Origin: Anaerolinea sp.
GTDB lineage: Bacteria > Chloroflexota > Limnocylindria > Limnocylindrales > CSP1-4
Direction of reading: 5' to 3'
Assembly (NCBI GenBank): GCA_013822395.1
Contig: PNKK01000019.1
Coordinates: forward strand, 1-45,027
DNA length: 45,027 bases
The first letter of the stretch is position 1. Each line of letters opens with the position of its first letter. The notes under the pieces are model-generated. The model did no database searches. It had not been told where the DNA came from and was given only the letters and a program-made list of their open reading frames with translations. Of this stretch, positions 24,685 through 31,840 are shown piece after piece. Made by a program: the position numbers and the translations under genes.

Positions 24685-25721
24685 GCCCGAGCGAGCCGGT
24701 CGCCGGTCTCGTCGTCCGGACGGTGGACTATCACACCGGCGGTGAGCCGTTCCGGATCGTCGTCGACGGGGCGCCGGCCCTCGAGGGCCGGACCGTCCTG
24801 GAGCGGCGGCGCTGGGTGCGTGATCACGCGGACCACGTCCGCCGGCTCCTGATCGACGAGCCTCGCGGCCACGCCGACATGTACGGCTGCTTCGTGACCC
24901 CGCCGGACGACGCCGGCGCCGACCTGGGCGTCGTCTTCTTCCACAACGAGGGCTACTCCACGGCCTGCGGCCACGGGACGATCGCGCTCGTGACGTGGGC
25001 GATCGACGAAGGGCGAGTCCGGGTCGACGGGCCCGAGGCGAGCGTCGTCGTGGACGTCCCATCCGGGCGACTCGACTGTCGGGCACGCCTCGGCGATGGT
25101 CGCGTCACCTCGGTCGCCTTCCGGAACGTGCCGTCGTGGGTCCTGGCCCAAGGCGTGGAGGTCCCGACCTCGCGCGGCGCGATCCCGGTCGACGTCGCGT
25201 TCGGCGGCGCGTTCTACGGCTCGGTCGATGTCCGAGCGATCGGCCTGGACGTTTCGAGGGCCAGCCTGCCGGCGCTGATCGCCCTCCAACGCGAGCTCCG
25301 CCCCGCGCTCGAGGCGCTGGTCGACCCCCGCCATCCGGACGCGCCGGACCTCGCCGGGGTCTACGGGGTCATCTTCTGGCAGTCGGAGCCGGCCGAGCCC
25401 GGCGCGGATCTCGTCCAGCGGAACGTCACGGTCTTCGCCGACGGCGAGGTCGACCGCTCGCCGTGCGGCAGCGGGACGTCGGCACGGCTGGCGCTCCTCG
25501 ACGCGGCCGTGAGCGGCGGTCCGCTCGGCCGCGGAGCCACGCTCCGCCATCGATCGATCGTCGATTCCATCTTCACCGGGCGGGTGGTGGGCGACGGCCC
25601 GGAGGTCGGCGGCCGGCCCACGGTGATCACCGAGGTCGAAGGCTCCGCCTTCCGGACCGGACGCCACGTGTTCGAGCTCGACCCGCGCGACACGCTCGGC
25701 ACGGGGTTCCTGCTGCGCTGA
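24681..25721 (+). CDS. proline racemase/hydroxyproline 2-epimerase family protein
   Basis: A 346-residue enzyme of the proline racemase superfamily. Start ATG 24681 overlaps the GNAT stop. Both catalytic cysteines are present: Cys96 in STACGHGTIAL and Cys262 in DRSPCGSGTSARLAL. Two cysteines indicate racemase or 4-hydroxyproline epimerase chemistry; trans-3-hydroxyproline dehydratases normally replace one of them. Other motifs: RTVDYHTGGEPFRIV (12-26), MYGCF (67-71), and FGGAFYGSVD. Cytoplasmic. Likely epimerises an amino acid of the proline type; which one cannot be decided by eye. Confidence 0.9.
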   Translation: MSPSEPVAGLVVRTVDYHTGGEPFRIVVDGAPALEGRTVLERRRWVRDHADHVRRLLIDEPRGHADMYGCFVTPPDDAGADLGVVFFHNEGYSTACGHGTIALVTWAIDEGRVRVDGPEASVVVDVPSGRLDCRARLGDGRVTSVAFRNVPSWVLAQGVEVPTSRGAIPVDVAFGGAFYGSVDVRAIGLDVSRASLPALIALQRELRPALEALVDPRHPDAPDLAGVYGVIFWQSEPAEPGADLVQRNVTVFADGEVDRSPCGSGTSARLALLDAAVSGGPLGRGATLRHRSIVDSIFTGRVVGDGPEVGGRPTVITEVEGSAFRTGRHVFELDPRDTLGTGFLLR

Positions 25722-25805
25722 CCGCTGACCCCGCCATGCGGGCATCTGCGATGATCGGGGCCGCCGGACCACGTCGGCCGGCTGCGCACATCGGGAGGCA
25801 GCGTC

Positions 25806-26231
25806 ATGACCGATCTCCTCGTGAAGGTCCTGATCAACGCGGTCGGCGTCTACGCCGCGATCCAGCTGGTCCCGCAGATCGCCTTCCCGGCGGCCAAGGA
25901 CCTGTCCACGCTCGGCGACAACTGGTGGAAGCTGCTCGCCGTCGCGCTGATCCTCGCCCTCGTCAACTCGTACGTGAAGCCGATCCTGAAGGTCCTGTCG
26001 TTCCCCGTCACGCTCGTCTCGCTGGGGCTCTTCGCGTTCGTCCTGAACGCCCTGTTGCTGCTCCTCGTCGCGTTCGTCAGTGACCAGCTCGGCCTCGGCT
26101 TCTCGATCGGCGGCTTCCCACCGAACTTCAGCGCCGACTCGTTCGTGGGCGCGCTCCTCGGCGCGATCGTCATCAGCATCGTCTCGACGCTCCTCGGGAT
26201 GATGAACGCCGGCCGCAGGATCGTCACCTGA
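25806..26231 (+). CDS. phage-holin-family-4 (YvlD-like) small membrane protein
   Basis: A 141-residue membrane protein with four hydrophobic segments (about 5-24, 42-58, 66-91 and 115-134). The pattern LAVALILALVNSYVKPILKVLSFPVTLVSLGLFAFVLNALLLLL matches the Phage_holin_4_2/YvlD family, widespread chromosomal proteins not evidently of phage origin. A GGGAGG Shine-Dalgarno precedes ATG 25806. Function unknown; in Bacillus yvlD is in an envelope-stress operon. Confidence 0.85.
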   Translation: MTDLLVKVLINAVGVYAAIQLVPQIAFPAAKDLSTLGDNWWKLLAVALILALVNSYVKPILKVLSFPVTLVSLGLFAFVLNALLLLLVAFVSDQLGLGFSIGGFPPNFSADSFVGALLGAIVISIVSTLLGMMNAGRRIVT

Positions 26232-26292
26232 CGGCGACCTGCGGGTCGTGGCTCTCGCTCGGGTTGCTGCGGGTGCGCGACGGGCTGCGCCC

Positions 26293-26298
26293 GTACAC
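26293..26298 (+). promoter_or_regulatory. -10-like hexamer for a leaderless NTF2-like transcript
   Basis: TACACT is followed by eight bases and ATG 26307. There is no Shine-Dalgarno, consistent with a leaderless message. Confidence 0.45.
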
Positions 26299-26306
26299 TT
26301 GCGACC

Positions 26307-26636
26307 ATGGGTGCCGTCGACACGATGGAAGTCTTCTTCGAGCTCCTCAACAGCGGTGATCGAGCCGGTGCGGTCGCGCTCATGGACGAGCGGGTGGAGA
26401 TGAGGATCCACGTCGGTGACAACGTGCGGACGCTCCGCGGCGTCGAGCAGGTAGGGGGCTGGTTCCTCCGTGCCGAGACCGGGCTCAAGATGATCCCCGG
26501 CGAGATTCGCGACCTCGGCATCACCTACCAGGCGGACGTCCTGACGGTCCGGCCGGGCGCGCCGTCGCAGCACCTCGACGCCTCGTTTCGCGTCGAGACC
26601 GGCAAGATCACCTCGATCAACCTCGCGCCGCGATAG
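26307..26636 (+). CDS. SnoaL/NTF2-like small protein
   Basis: A 109-residue protein predicted to take the NTF2-like cone fold: an N-terminal helix (MEVFFELLNSGDRAGAVALMDERVEMRIHVGD), a loop-helix segment (LRGVEQVGGWFLRAETGL) and C-terminal strands (GITYQADVLTVRP, LDASFRVETGKITSINLAPR). NTF2-like proteins may be enzymes or ligand binders; no catalytic residue can be assigned. ATG 26307 is the only good start. It is convergent with the LysM gene. Confidence 0.75.
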   Translation: MGAVDTMEVFFELLNSGDRAGAVALMDERVEMRIHVGDNVRTLRGVEQVGGWFLRAETGLKMIPGEIRDLGITYQADVLTVRPGAPSQHLDASFRVETGKITSINLAPR

Positions 26637-26744
26637 GCTCGGCGTGGGCCGCGCCGCCGGCCCGGGATCCCGCGGCGGCACCCGAGGACGCGCGGCGGCG
26701 GGAGCGTCCGCCCGCGGAGCCGCGCGACATCGGCAGCGGCCTGC

Positions 26745-27902
26745 CTACGGCGCGGGCGATGTCCCCGCGTCCGGCAGGGACGTCGGCGCCACGCTCGGGA
26801 TGAGCACCTCCTGGCCGATCTCCAAGACGTCGGGGTTCGGGACGGTCTCCTTGTTCGCATCGATGAGCGTCTGGAGCGGGACGCCGAACCGGTTCGCGAT
26901 CCTGGACATCGTGTCGCCCGCCTGGACGACGTAGACCTGCTGCGTCGGGCCGGGCGTCGGCGTCGGCGGCGCCGGGGTCCCCGAGGTCTCTGCCGACGCC
27001 GTGGCGGTCGGGGTGGGTCCCGCGCCGGTATCGGGCGGGTTGCCGAACCACCCGAGGAGCGTCGGGAGGAGGAAGAGGGCCACCGCCGCGATCGCGAGCG
27101 CGGCGACGCCGATGAGGATCGGCGACGGCGACAGCGACGGCAGACCCATGCGGGACTTCAGCGTGGGATAGGCCTCCATCCGGCGCGGCCGCTCCCATGA
27201 CGGACCGGGGACGCCGTCCGATACGGGCCGGCGTTCGTCGCGCCCGACCCGCCGTTCACGCGGTGGCGGGGAACCGACGGGCGTGCGTGAACGCGTGGCA
27301 GCGGCGGGCGCCGTCCGCGCTGCTTCATCCTCGTCCTCGTCGTCGTCGACTGCGGCCTCGTCGCCGTCCCAGCGGACCGGCAGTCTGCGGGGGGGGTTCG
27401 ACGATCCGCCGGCCAACCGGTCGGCGAACGAGCCGGAGAGTCCGCCGCGGCGGACGGGCGGCAGCGCCTGGATATCGGGCTCGTTCTCATCCTCGTCCAC
27501 GTCCGCGTCGGCGTCATGGGCGCCCGCCACCCAGGGCGGCGGAGCGGCCCAGTCGCGAGGCGGGTTCCGATGCACGGAGCCGGGCGAGCCGGCAGTCCGG
27601 TCCGGCGGACCGCCGGGGGTGGAGGACACGTGGTCGCCCTCCTCGGGGGACCTGGGCGCCTCGCCGGCACGTGCCTGCGCCGCCTCGCGACGAGCCCAGT
27701 CCTGGAAGCTCGGGCAGACGGGGAATGCGGACGAGAGGCAATAGGCGGCCTGGTGGGCGAGGGCACGCGGCGCAGGGCGGGTCTCGGCGTAGCAGCGATG
27801 CCGGTGGTCGGGGCTCGCGGCCCTGGCATCGCGGTCGTCCTCGAACGCCACGAAGGGGCAGGCAGGTGCGCCGTCAACGATGGGCAGCCCGCGGTCCGTC
27901 AT
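26745..27902 (-). CDS. membrane LysM protein with N-terminal Cys/His cluster
   Basis: A 385-residue protein. ATG 27902 is favoured over GTG 27929 because a TATCAT hexamer lies seven bases upstream. The N-terminus has a probable metal-binding cluster: Cys15, His35, Cys37, His50, Cys55 and Cys63, in a CPF...HRC...HQ..YCL....CPSF pattern I recall from other Chloroflexota LysM proteins. A long acidic/proline-rich disordered region (about 75-240) leads to one membrane helix (LILIGVAALAIAAVALFLLP, about 255-280), a Thr/Pro linker and a C-terminal LysM domain (VYVVQAGDTMSRIANRFGVPLQTLIDANKE ... LEIGQEVLIPS). The LysM domain would sit outside and bind peptidoglycan while the cluster stays inside, so it may link wall and cytoplasm. 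Role unknown. Confidence 0.85.
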   Translation of the reverse strand: MTDRGLPIVDGAPACPFVAFEDDRDARAASPDHRHRCYAETRPAPRALAHQAAYCLSSAFPVCPSFQDWARREAAQARAGEAPRSPEEGDHVSSTPGGPPDRTAGSPGSVHRNPPRDWAAPPPWVAGAHDADADVDEDENEPDIQALPPVRRGGLSGSFADRLAGGSSNPPRRLPVRWDGDEAAVDDDEDEDEAARTAPAAATRSRTPVGSPPPRERRVGRDERRPVSDGVPGPSWERPRRMEAYPTLKSRMGLPSLSPSPILIGVAALAIAAVALFLLPTLLGWFGNPPDTGAGPTPTATASAETSGTPAPPTPTPGPTQQVYVVQAGDTMSRIANRFGVPLQTLIDANKETVPNPDVLEIGQEVLIPSVAPTSLPDAGTSPAP

Positions 27903-27909
27903 CGGGTGG

Positions 27910-27915
27910 ATGATA
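27910..27915 (-). promoter_or_regulatory. -10-like hexamer before LysM protein start
   Basis: Minus-strand TATCAT, then seven bases and the ATG at 27902, with no Shine-Dalgarno. Confidence 0.45.
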
Positions 27916-28041
27916 CCGGCGGATCGCACCGGGGAACCAGCCGTTTGAGGGAGACGTCAGCCGCCCATACATCGACCGCCCGTCCCGCTCCGGAACCCCG
28001 GTCGGCGTGGCGCCGCCCGGGCGATTCTCGCCAGCCTCGTC

Positions 28042-28431
28042 GTGGCGAGCATCGTCGCCGGCTGCGGGACCCTCGACAGCCCGAGCCCCTCCCCGCTCAC
28101 CATCCCCGCCCCGACCTGCGGTGGGGCGAAGATCCTCATCCCGGGTGCCCTGTCCTGCGACCAGCTGGGCCGACTCGCGCTCGAGGTGCTCCGTTCCGAG
28201 GCACCGGGCCAGCTCGACCGTGGGGTCATCGCGGTGACAGTCGAGCTCCAGGGCTGCGCGAGGAACGAGGTCCCGCCCCAGCTCGACTGCACCGGTGAGG
28301 ACTTCGTCCAGCTCGTGACGTTCACCTTTGGACCGTCGATCGCCGGTGGTCCGGTTGAACCGTCGCTCTCGGTTGGCCTGGCGCCGGTCTCGGGCCGCCT
28401 GCTCGGGAACGTGAACCCTCTGATTCGATAG
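28042..28431 (+). CDS. small secreted lipoprotein, start uncertain
   Basis: From GTG 28042 the product is 129 residues with a lipobox-like VAGC at the very start, which is too short for a signal peptide. The same frame is open back to 27949 and encodes RRGAARAILASLVV, an ideal charged-plus-hydrophobic signal, but contains no ATG, GTG or TTG. The gene may use a rare start (ATT 28024 is possible) or a frameshift may separate it from its start. The mature part (about 115 residues) has four more cysteines (C25, C38, C69, C80 counted from 28042), ending GRLLGNVNPLIR. I do not recognise the family. No intact Shine-Dalgarno was found. Confidence 0.6.
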   Translation: MASIVAGCGTLDSPSPSPLTIPAPTCGGAKILIPGALSCDQLGRLALEVLRSEAPGQLDRGVIAVTVELQGCARNEVPPQLDCTGEDFVQLVTFTFGPSIAGGPVEPSLSVGLAPVSGRLLGNVNPLIR

Positions 28432-28459
28432 CCGCCCTCGGCTCTCGGCGGATGACGGG

Positions 28460-28488
28460 TTGCCAGACGCGCGCGCAGGCCCTAGGGT
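28460..28488 (+). promoter_or_regulatory. sigma-A-like promoter of the GH18 gene
   Basis: TTGCCA (28460-28465), 17-base spacer, TAGGGT (28483-28488), 34 bases before GTG 28523. Confidence 0.5.
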
Positions 28489-28522
28489 AAGGGCACCGCC
28501 ACGTCACTCGAGCGGAGGGCCC

Positions 28523-30652
28523 GTGCTCCCGAGACCAGCCGGTGCTCTTCAGGGCGCCCGTCGCCGCTCCATGTCGGCCGGCAGGCAGGCCCGGGCCACG
28601 GGTTTCGCTGCGCTGCTCGTGGCCGTCGCGACGAGCCCCCTTCCACCAACCGCGGCCGCGTCGCCCGCCGGACCGCTCGCACCGGCCCCTTCGGTCGCAC
28701 CCGGTGCCCCTCTCCCCGAGGAGCGGTTCGCGCGCCGCCTGTCAGCCGAGGTCTACGGCTTCCTGCCGTACTGGGAGATCGACGGCGGGACGGATGCGTA
28801 CCTGCGCTACGATCTCCTTACGGACATCGCCCTCTTCTCGGTCACCCTCACGTCCTCCGGAGCGATTGCCACATCCGGCGGCGGCTATGCGGCCATCACC
28901 GGCGCAAATGCGGCCACGATCGTCGAAAAGGCCCACGCTGCCGGCGTACGCGTCGACCTGACCGTGACCTCGTTCGGCTACGACAAGAATTCGGCGTTCT
29001 TCAGCAACCCGGCGGCGATGGCGACGGCCGCGAGTGCGATCTCGGCGTTCGCGCAGAGCGAGGGGCTCGACGGCGTGAACCTGGATGTCGAGTCACTCTA
29101 CAACGCGGACTTCGCGGCCTACGGTACGTTCGTCGGCCAGATCCGCGCGGCACTCCGCTCCTGGAACCCGGCGGCGCGCGTCTCGGTGGCGACCAACGGC
29201 TCGATCTCCGGCGCGGGCATGGCCAGCCAGGCTCTGGCCAACGGTGCGGATCGGGTCTTCCTCATGGGTTACAACTACCGGACCGCCGGGTCCAGCCCCG
29301 CGGGGAGCATTGCCCCGATCGTGCGGGCGGACGGCGACAAGAGCCTTTCTTGGACGCTGGACCTGTACGCCTCGAAGGGCATTCCGGCCGACCGGATCCT
29401 GCTCGGCCTGCCGTACTACGGCCGATCCTGGTACACGGTCTCCGAGACGCTCAACGCCGAGACGACGGGCTCGGTCGGCGTCTTCATCCCGAGCGACAAC
29501 CTCGTGTCGGTCCCGCCGGGGAGCGTGATCCAGCACGACAAGGCCGAGGGCGCCAGGTGGTTCGCCGTGCTCGATCCCGCGACGCAGCAATGGACGCAGA
29601 CCTACTTCGACGACCCCCTCACGCTCCGGTCGAAATACGAGCTGGCGACCCGGCGACGCCTCGCCGGCGCGGGGATGTGGGCCCTCGGCTACGACCGCGG
29701 CCTGCCCGGCTACTGGGATGCGATCTCCGCGGCATTCGGCACGATCCGCGTGGCGGGTGCCGACCGGTACGCGACCGCGGCCGCGATCGCCGCCGACGCC
29801 TTCGCGCAGGGCGTGGCGCTCGCCTACGTGGCCACCGGCACGGCCTTTCCGGACGCCCTCGCGGCGGCCGCTGCCGCAGGCGCGATGCGCGCGCCGGTCC
29901 TCCTGGTCACGCCGACGGAGATTCCGGCGGCCACGGCCACCCAGCTTGCGCGACTGCAGCCCACCCGGATCGTCGTCGTGGGCGGACCCGGGGCGGTCTC
30001 GGATGCTGTCCTGGCGACACTCAATACGCTGGCGCCGGGCGGCGCCAGCCGGATCTTCGGGCAGGACCGGTTTGCGACTGCGGCTGCCGTCTCGGCGGCG
30101 ACGTACCCCGTCACGGCGGGCGTCGCCTACGTCACGAGCGGCACCGACTTCCCGGATGCCGTCTCCGCAGCGCCCGCCGCAGCACGGGACGGAGCGCCCG
30201 TGCTGCTCACCCAGCCCGGCAGCGCCCCGAGCTCCATGCTGGCCGAGCTCGCCCGGCTCGCTCCGGCTCGGGTGGTGATCGTCGGGGGGATCGCAGCGGT
30301 GTCGGACGACGTCGTCGCGGCGATCCAGGCGATGCTGCCCGCTGCGGTGATCACCCGCCTCGCCGGCCCGAATCGCTACGCGACCTCGGCCGCCGTCGCC
30401 GCCACGCTCCCGGCGGGAGTTCCGGTCCTCTATGCGGCCTCCGGCCTCGGCTTCCCTGACGCCATCGCCGCGGCGGCGGCGGCCGGTGCCCAAACCGCAC
30501 CGATGGTGCTCACGACTCCTGACGCGCTGCCCGCCTCAATACGAGACGAGGTTGCTCGCCTCCGTCCGGCGCGCGCGGTGATTGCCGGCGGGACGGCGGC
30601 GGTCTCGGAGGCGGCCCTTGCCGCGATCCGGGAGGCGGTCTCGGCACCCTGA
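28523..30652 (+). CDS. secreted GH18 glycosidase with three cell-wall-binding repeats
   Basis: I use GTG 28523 (709 residues) because GGAGG lies just before it; ATG 28571 is an alternative. A signal peptide (MSAGRQARATGFAALLVAVATS region, ending near TAAA) leads to a GH18 barrel (about 68-405): YGFLPYWEIDG, LTDIALFSVTL, and DGVNLDVE with Asp183, Asp188 and catalytic Glu190, then VFLMGYNYRTAGS and GLPYYGRSW. This is close to SpoIIID/YaaH-type GH18 wall or spore hydrolases. The C-terminal ~300 residues hold three CWB2-type repeats beginning RVAGADRYATAAAI, RIFGQDRFATAAAV and RLAGPNRYATSAAV, each with a VVGGPGAVSD-like end. CWB2 repeats bind secondary wall polymers in Gram-positives. Likely a wall-attached glycan hydrolase. 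Confidence 0.9.
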   Translation: MLPRPAGALQGARRRSMSAGRQARATGFAALLVAVATSPLPPTAAASPAGPLAPAPSVAPGAPLPEERFARRLSAEVYGFLPYWEIDGGTDAYLRYDLLTDIALFSVTLTSSGAIATSGGGYAAITGANAATIVEKAHAAGVRVDLTVTSFGYDKNSAFFSNPAAMATAASAISAFAQSEGLDGVNLDVESLYNADFAAYGTFVGQIRAALRSWNPAARVSVATNGSISGAGMASQALANGADRVFLMGYNYRTAGSSPAGSIAPIVRADGDKSLSWTLDLYASKGIPADRILLGLPYYGRSWYTVSETLNAETTGSVGVFIPSDNLVSVPPGSVIQHDKAEGARWFAVLDPATQQWTQTYFDDPLTLRSKYELATRRRLAGAGMWALGYDRGLPGYWDAISAAFGTIRVAGADRYATAAAIAADAFAQGVALAYVATGTAFPDALAAAAAAGAMRAPVLLVTPTEIPAATATQLARLQPTRIVVVGGPGAVSDAVLATLNTLAPGGASRIFGQDRFATAAAVSAATYPVTAGVAYVTSGTDFPDAVSAAPAAARDGAPVLLTQPGSAPSSMLAELARLAPARVVIVGGIAAVSDDVVAAIQAMLPAAVITRLAGPNRYATSAAVAATLPAGVPVLYAASGLGFPDAIAAAAAAGAQTAPMVLTTPDALPASIRDEVARLRPARAVIAGGTAAVSEAALAAIREAVSAP

Positions 30653-30674
30653 CCAAGGTCGCGAACCCCGGCGT

Positions 30675-30703
30675 TTGACAGGCCCGGCCGAGGTCCGGAC
30701 ACT
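30675..30703 (+). promoter_or_regulatory. sigma-A-like promoter of sodN
   Basis: Consensus TTGACA (30675-30680), 17-base spacer, GACACT (30698-30703). A Shine-Dalgarno AGGAG (30741-30745) precedes the ATG. Confidence 0.5.
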
Positions 30704-30749
30704 CATGGACAGATCTCCGAGCGACCCGAGAGTGCCCTGAAGGAGTCCC

Positions 30750-31184
30750 ATGTCCATTCGCCGAACCGTTTCCAACCTTCTTGCCCCGAAGACGACGGCC
30801 CGCGCCCACTGCGACCTGCCGTGCGGCGTCTACGACCCGGAGCAGGCACGCATCGAGGCCGAGTCCTGCTACCGGATCGTCGAGAAGCACGCCGCGAACG
30901 AGGACCCGACATTCCGCACCCGTGCGATCGCGATCAAGGAAGCGCGCGCCGACCTCGTGAAGCACCATCTCGACGTCCTGTGGCACGACTACTTCAAGCC
31001 CGAGCACCTCGAGGCGGTCCCCAACCTGCACGACCTGTTCTGGCAGGCGAACAAGCAGGTCTCCAGGGTCAAGGCCTCGGTCGATCTCGCCGATGCGAAG
31101 AGGCTCCTCGACCTCATCGACCAGGTCGACGCCGCGTGGAAGGCCACCGGCGGTCCCGGCAAGACGCGGGTGCCACGCGGCTGA
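30750..31184 (+). CDS. sodN: nickel superoxide dismutase precursor
   Basis: A 144-residue Ni-SOD. Residues 20-30 are HCDLPCGVYDP, the nickel hook: after removal of residues 1-19, His20 becomes the N-terminal ligand and Cys21 and Cys25 (Cys2 and Cys6 in the mature protein) bind nickel. The rest is a four-helix bundle (AESCYRIVEKHAANEDPTFRTRAIAIKEARADLVKHHLDVLWHDYFKPEH, then the C-terminal helix). It converts superoxide to peroxide and oxygen, normally as a cytoplasmic hexamer. A sigma-A-like promoter and AGGAG lie upstream. The next gene encodes the protease expected to cut the propeptide. Confidence 0.97.
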   Translation: MSIRRTVSNLLAPKTTARAHCDLPCGVYDPEQARIEAESCYRIVEKHAANEDPTFRTRAIAIKEARADLVKHHLDVLWHDYFKPEHLEAVPNLHDLFWQANKQVSRVKASVDLADAKRLLDLIDQVDAAWKATGGPGKTRVPRG

Positions 31185-31198
31185 ACCTGAGCGGGCCG

Positions 31199-31684
31199 GT
31201 GCGGGAACGCGCGCATCTGCGCAGCGCACGAATACGCGAGCGTCTTCGTGGCCCGTGGCGGGTCGCCGTCGTCGAGGCGTCCATGCTCCCGGCCATCGCC
31301 CCCGGCGACTGGCTGCTCGTGGACCCGACGATCCGGCGCTGGCCGCGGCCCGGTGCGATCGTTCTCTTCCGTGAGCCGGAGACGGGCGAGCTGGCGCTCA
31401 AGCGCGTCGCGGGGCGAGCTGGTGCTCGCATCCCGTTCGCCGGCGGGTACCTCGTCCTCGGGCCGGGCGAAGCGTGGCTGGAGGCGGATGCCACGCCGGA
31501 GATCGCCGCGGCCGCAGGGTTCGGGGTGCCGATCGATTCCAATCGGTACGGGCCGATCTCCGTGGATCTGCTGGTCGGTCGGGCCTGGTTCCGATACGGG
31601 CCGCCCGGTCGGATCGGACGGCTGCCGCCGAGGGTGTCGGTGGTGAGTGCTGGCAAGCAGGAAGACGACCGGCCCGGCACGTAG
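31199..31684 (+). CDS. sodX: nickel-SOD maturation protease (S26-type)
   Basis: A 161-residue peptidase of the signal-peptidase S26 type, 14 bp after sodN. Start GTG 31199 is the best candidate in the frame (CTG 31187 possible); the Shine-Dalgarno is weak, suggesting coupling to sodN. The catalytic Ser lies in VVEASMLPAIAPGDWLLVD and the Lys in GELALKRVAGR. Unlike export signal peptidases there is no N-terminal membrane anchor, as expected for the cytoplasmic SodX that frees His1 of Ni-SOD. Function is inferred from this pairing, which is characteristic of Ni-SOD operons. The insertion sequence begins 57 bp after its stop. Confidence 0.93.
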   Translation: MRERAHLRSARIRERLRGPWRVAVVEASMLPAIAPGDWLLVDPTIRRWPRPGAIVLFREPETGELALKRVAGRAGARIPFAGGYLVLGPGEAWLEADATPEIAAAAGFGVPIDSNRYGPISVDLLVGRAWFRYGPPGRIGRLPPRVSVVSAGKQEDDRPGT

Positions 31685-31690
31685 ATCGCC

Positions 31691-31720
31691 GCGCGGGTCG
31701 CCGGCGCGCGGGTCGCCGGC
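31691..31720. repeat. exact 15-bp tandem duplication after sodX
   Basis: GCGCGGGTCGCCGGC at 31691-31705 is repeated at 31706-31720. It lies between the sodX stop and the insertion sequence. Confidence 0.9.
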
Positions 31721-31741
31721 GCGTTTGCGAGATGCGGAAAG

Positions 31742-31785
31742 TGCCATCACCTCCAAGTCAGTCTGCGGTCAACACCTCCAAGTCG
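31742..31785. repeat. left end of the insertion sequence, outer and inner end repeats
   Basis: Outer repeat 31742-31760; an inner repeat sharing CACCTCCAAGTC lies at 31773-31784, 31 bp further in. Both have the same orientation. Confidence 0.88.
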
Positions 31786-31840
31786 ATACGCTCACCAGAA
31801 ACGACAAGGAGGGTCCGGTGGCGCAAAAAGCCGAGCGGAG

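Noticed and set aside
25806..26231. Phage lysis gene
   Set aside because: The holin-family name is historical; no phage genes surround it and the family is chromosomal.
24615..26681. 688-codon open frame on the minus strand
   Set aside because: Antisense to the racemase, holin-like and NTF2-like genes.
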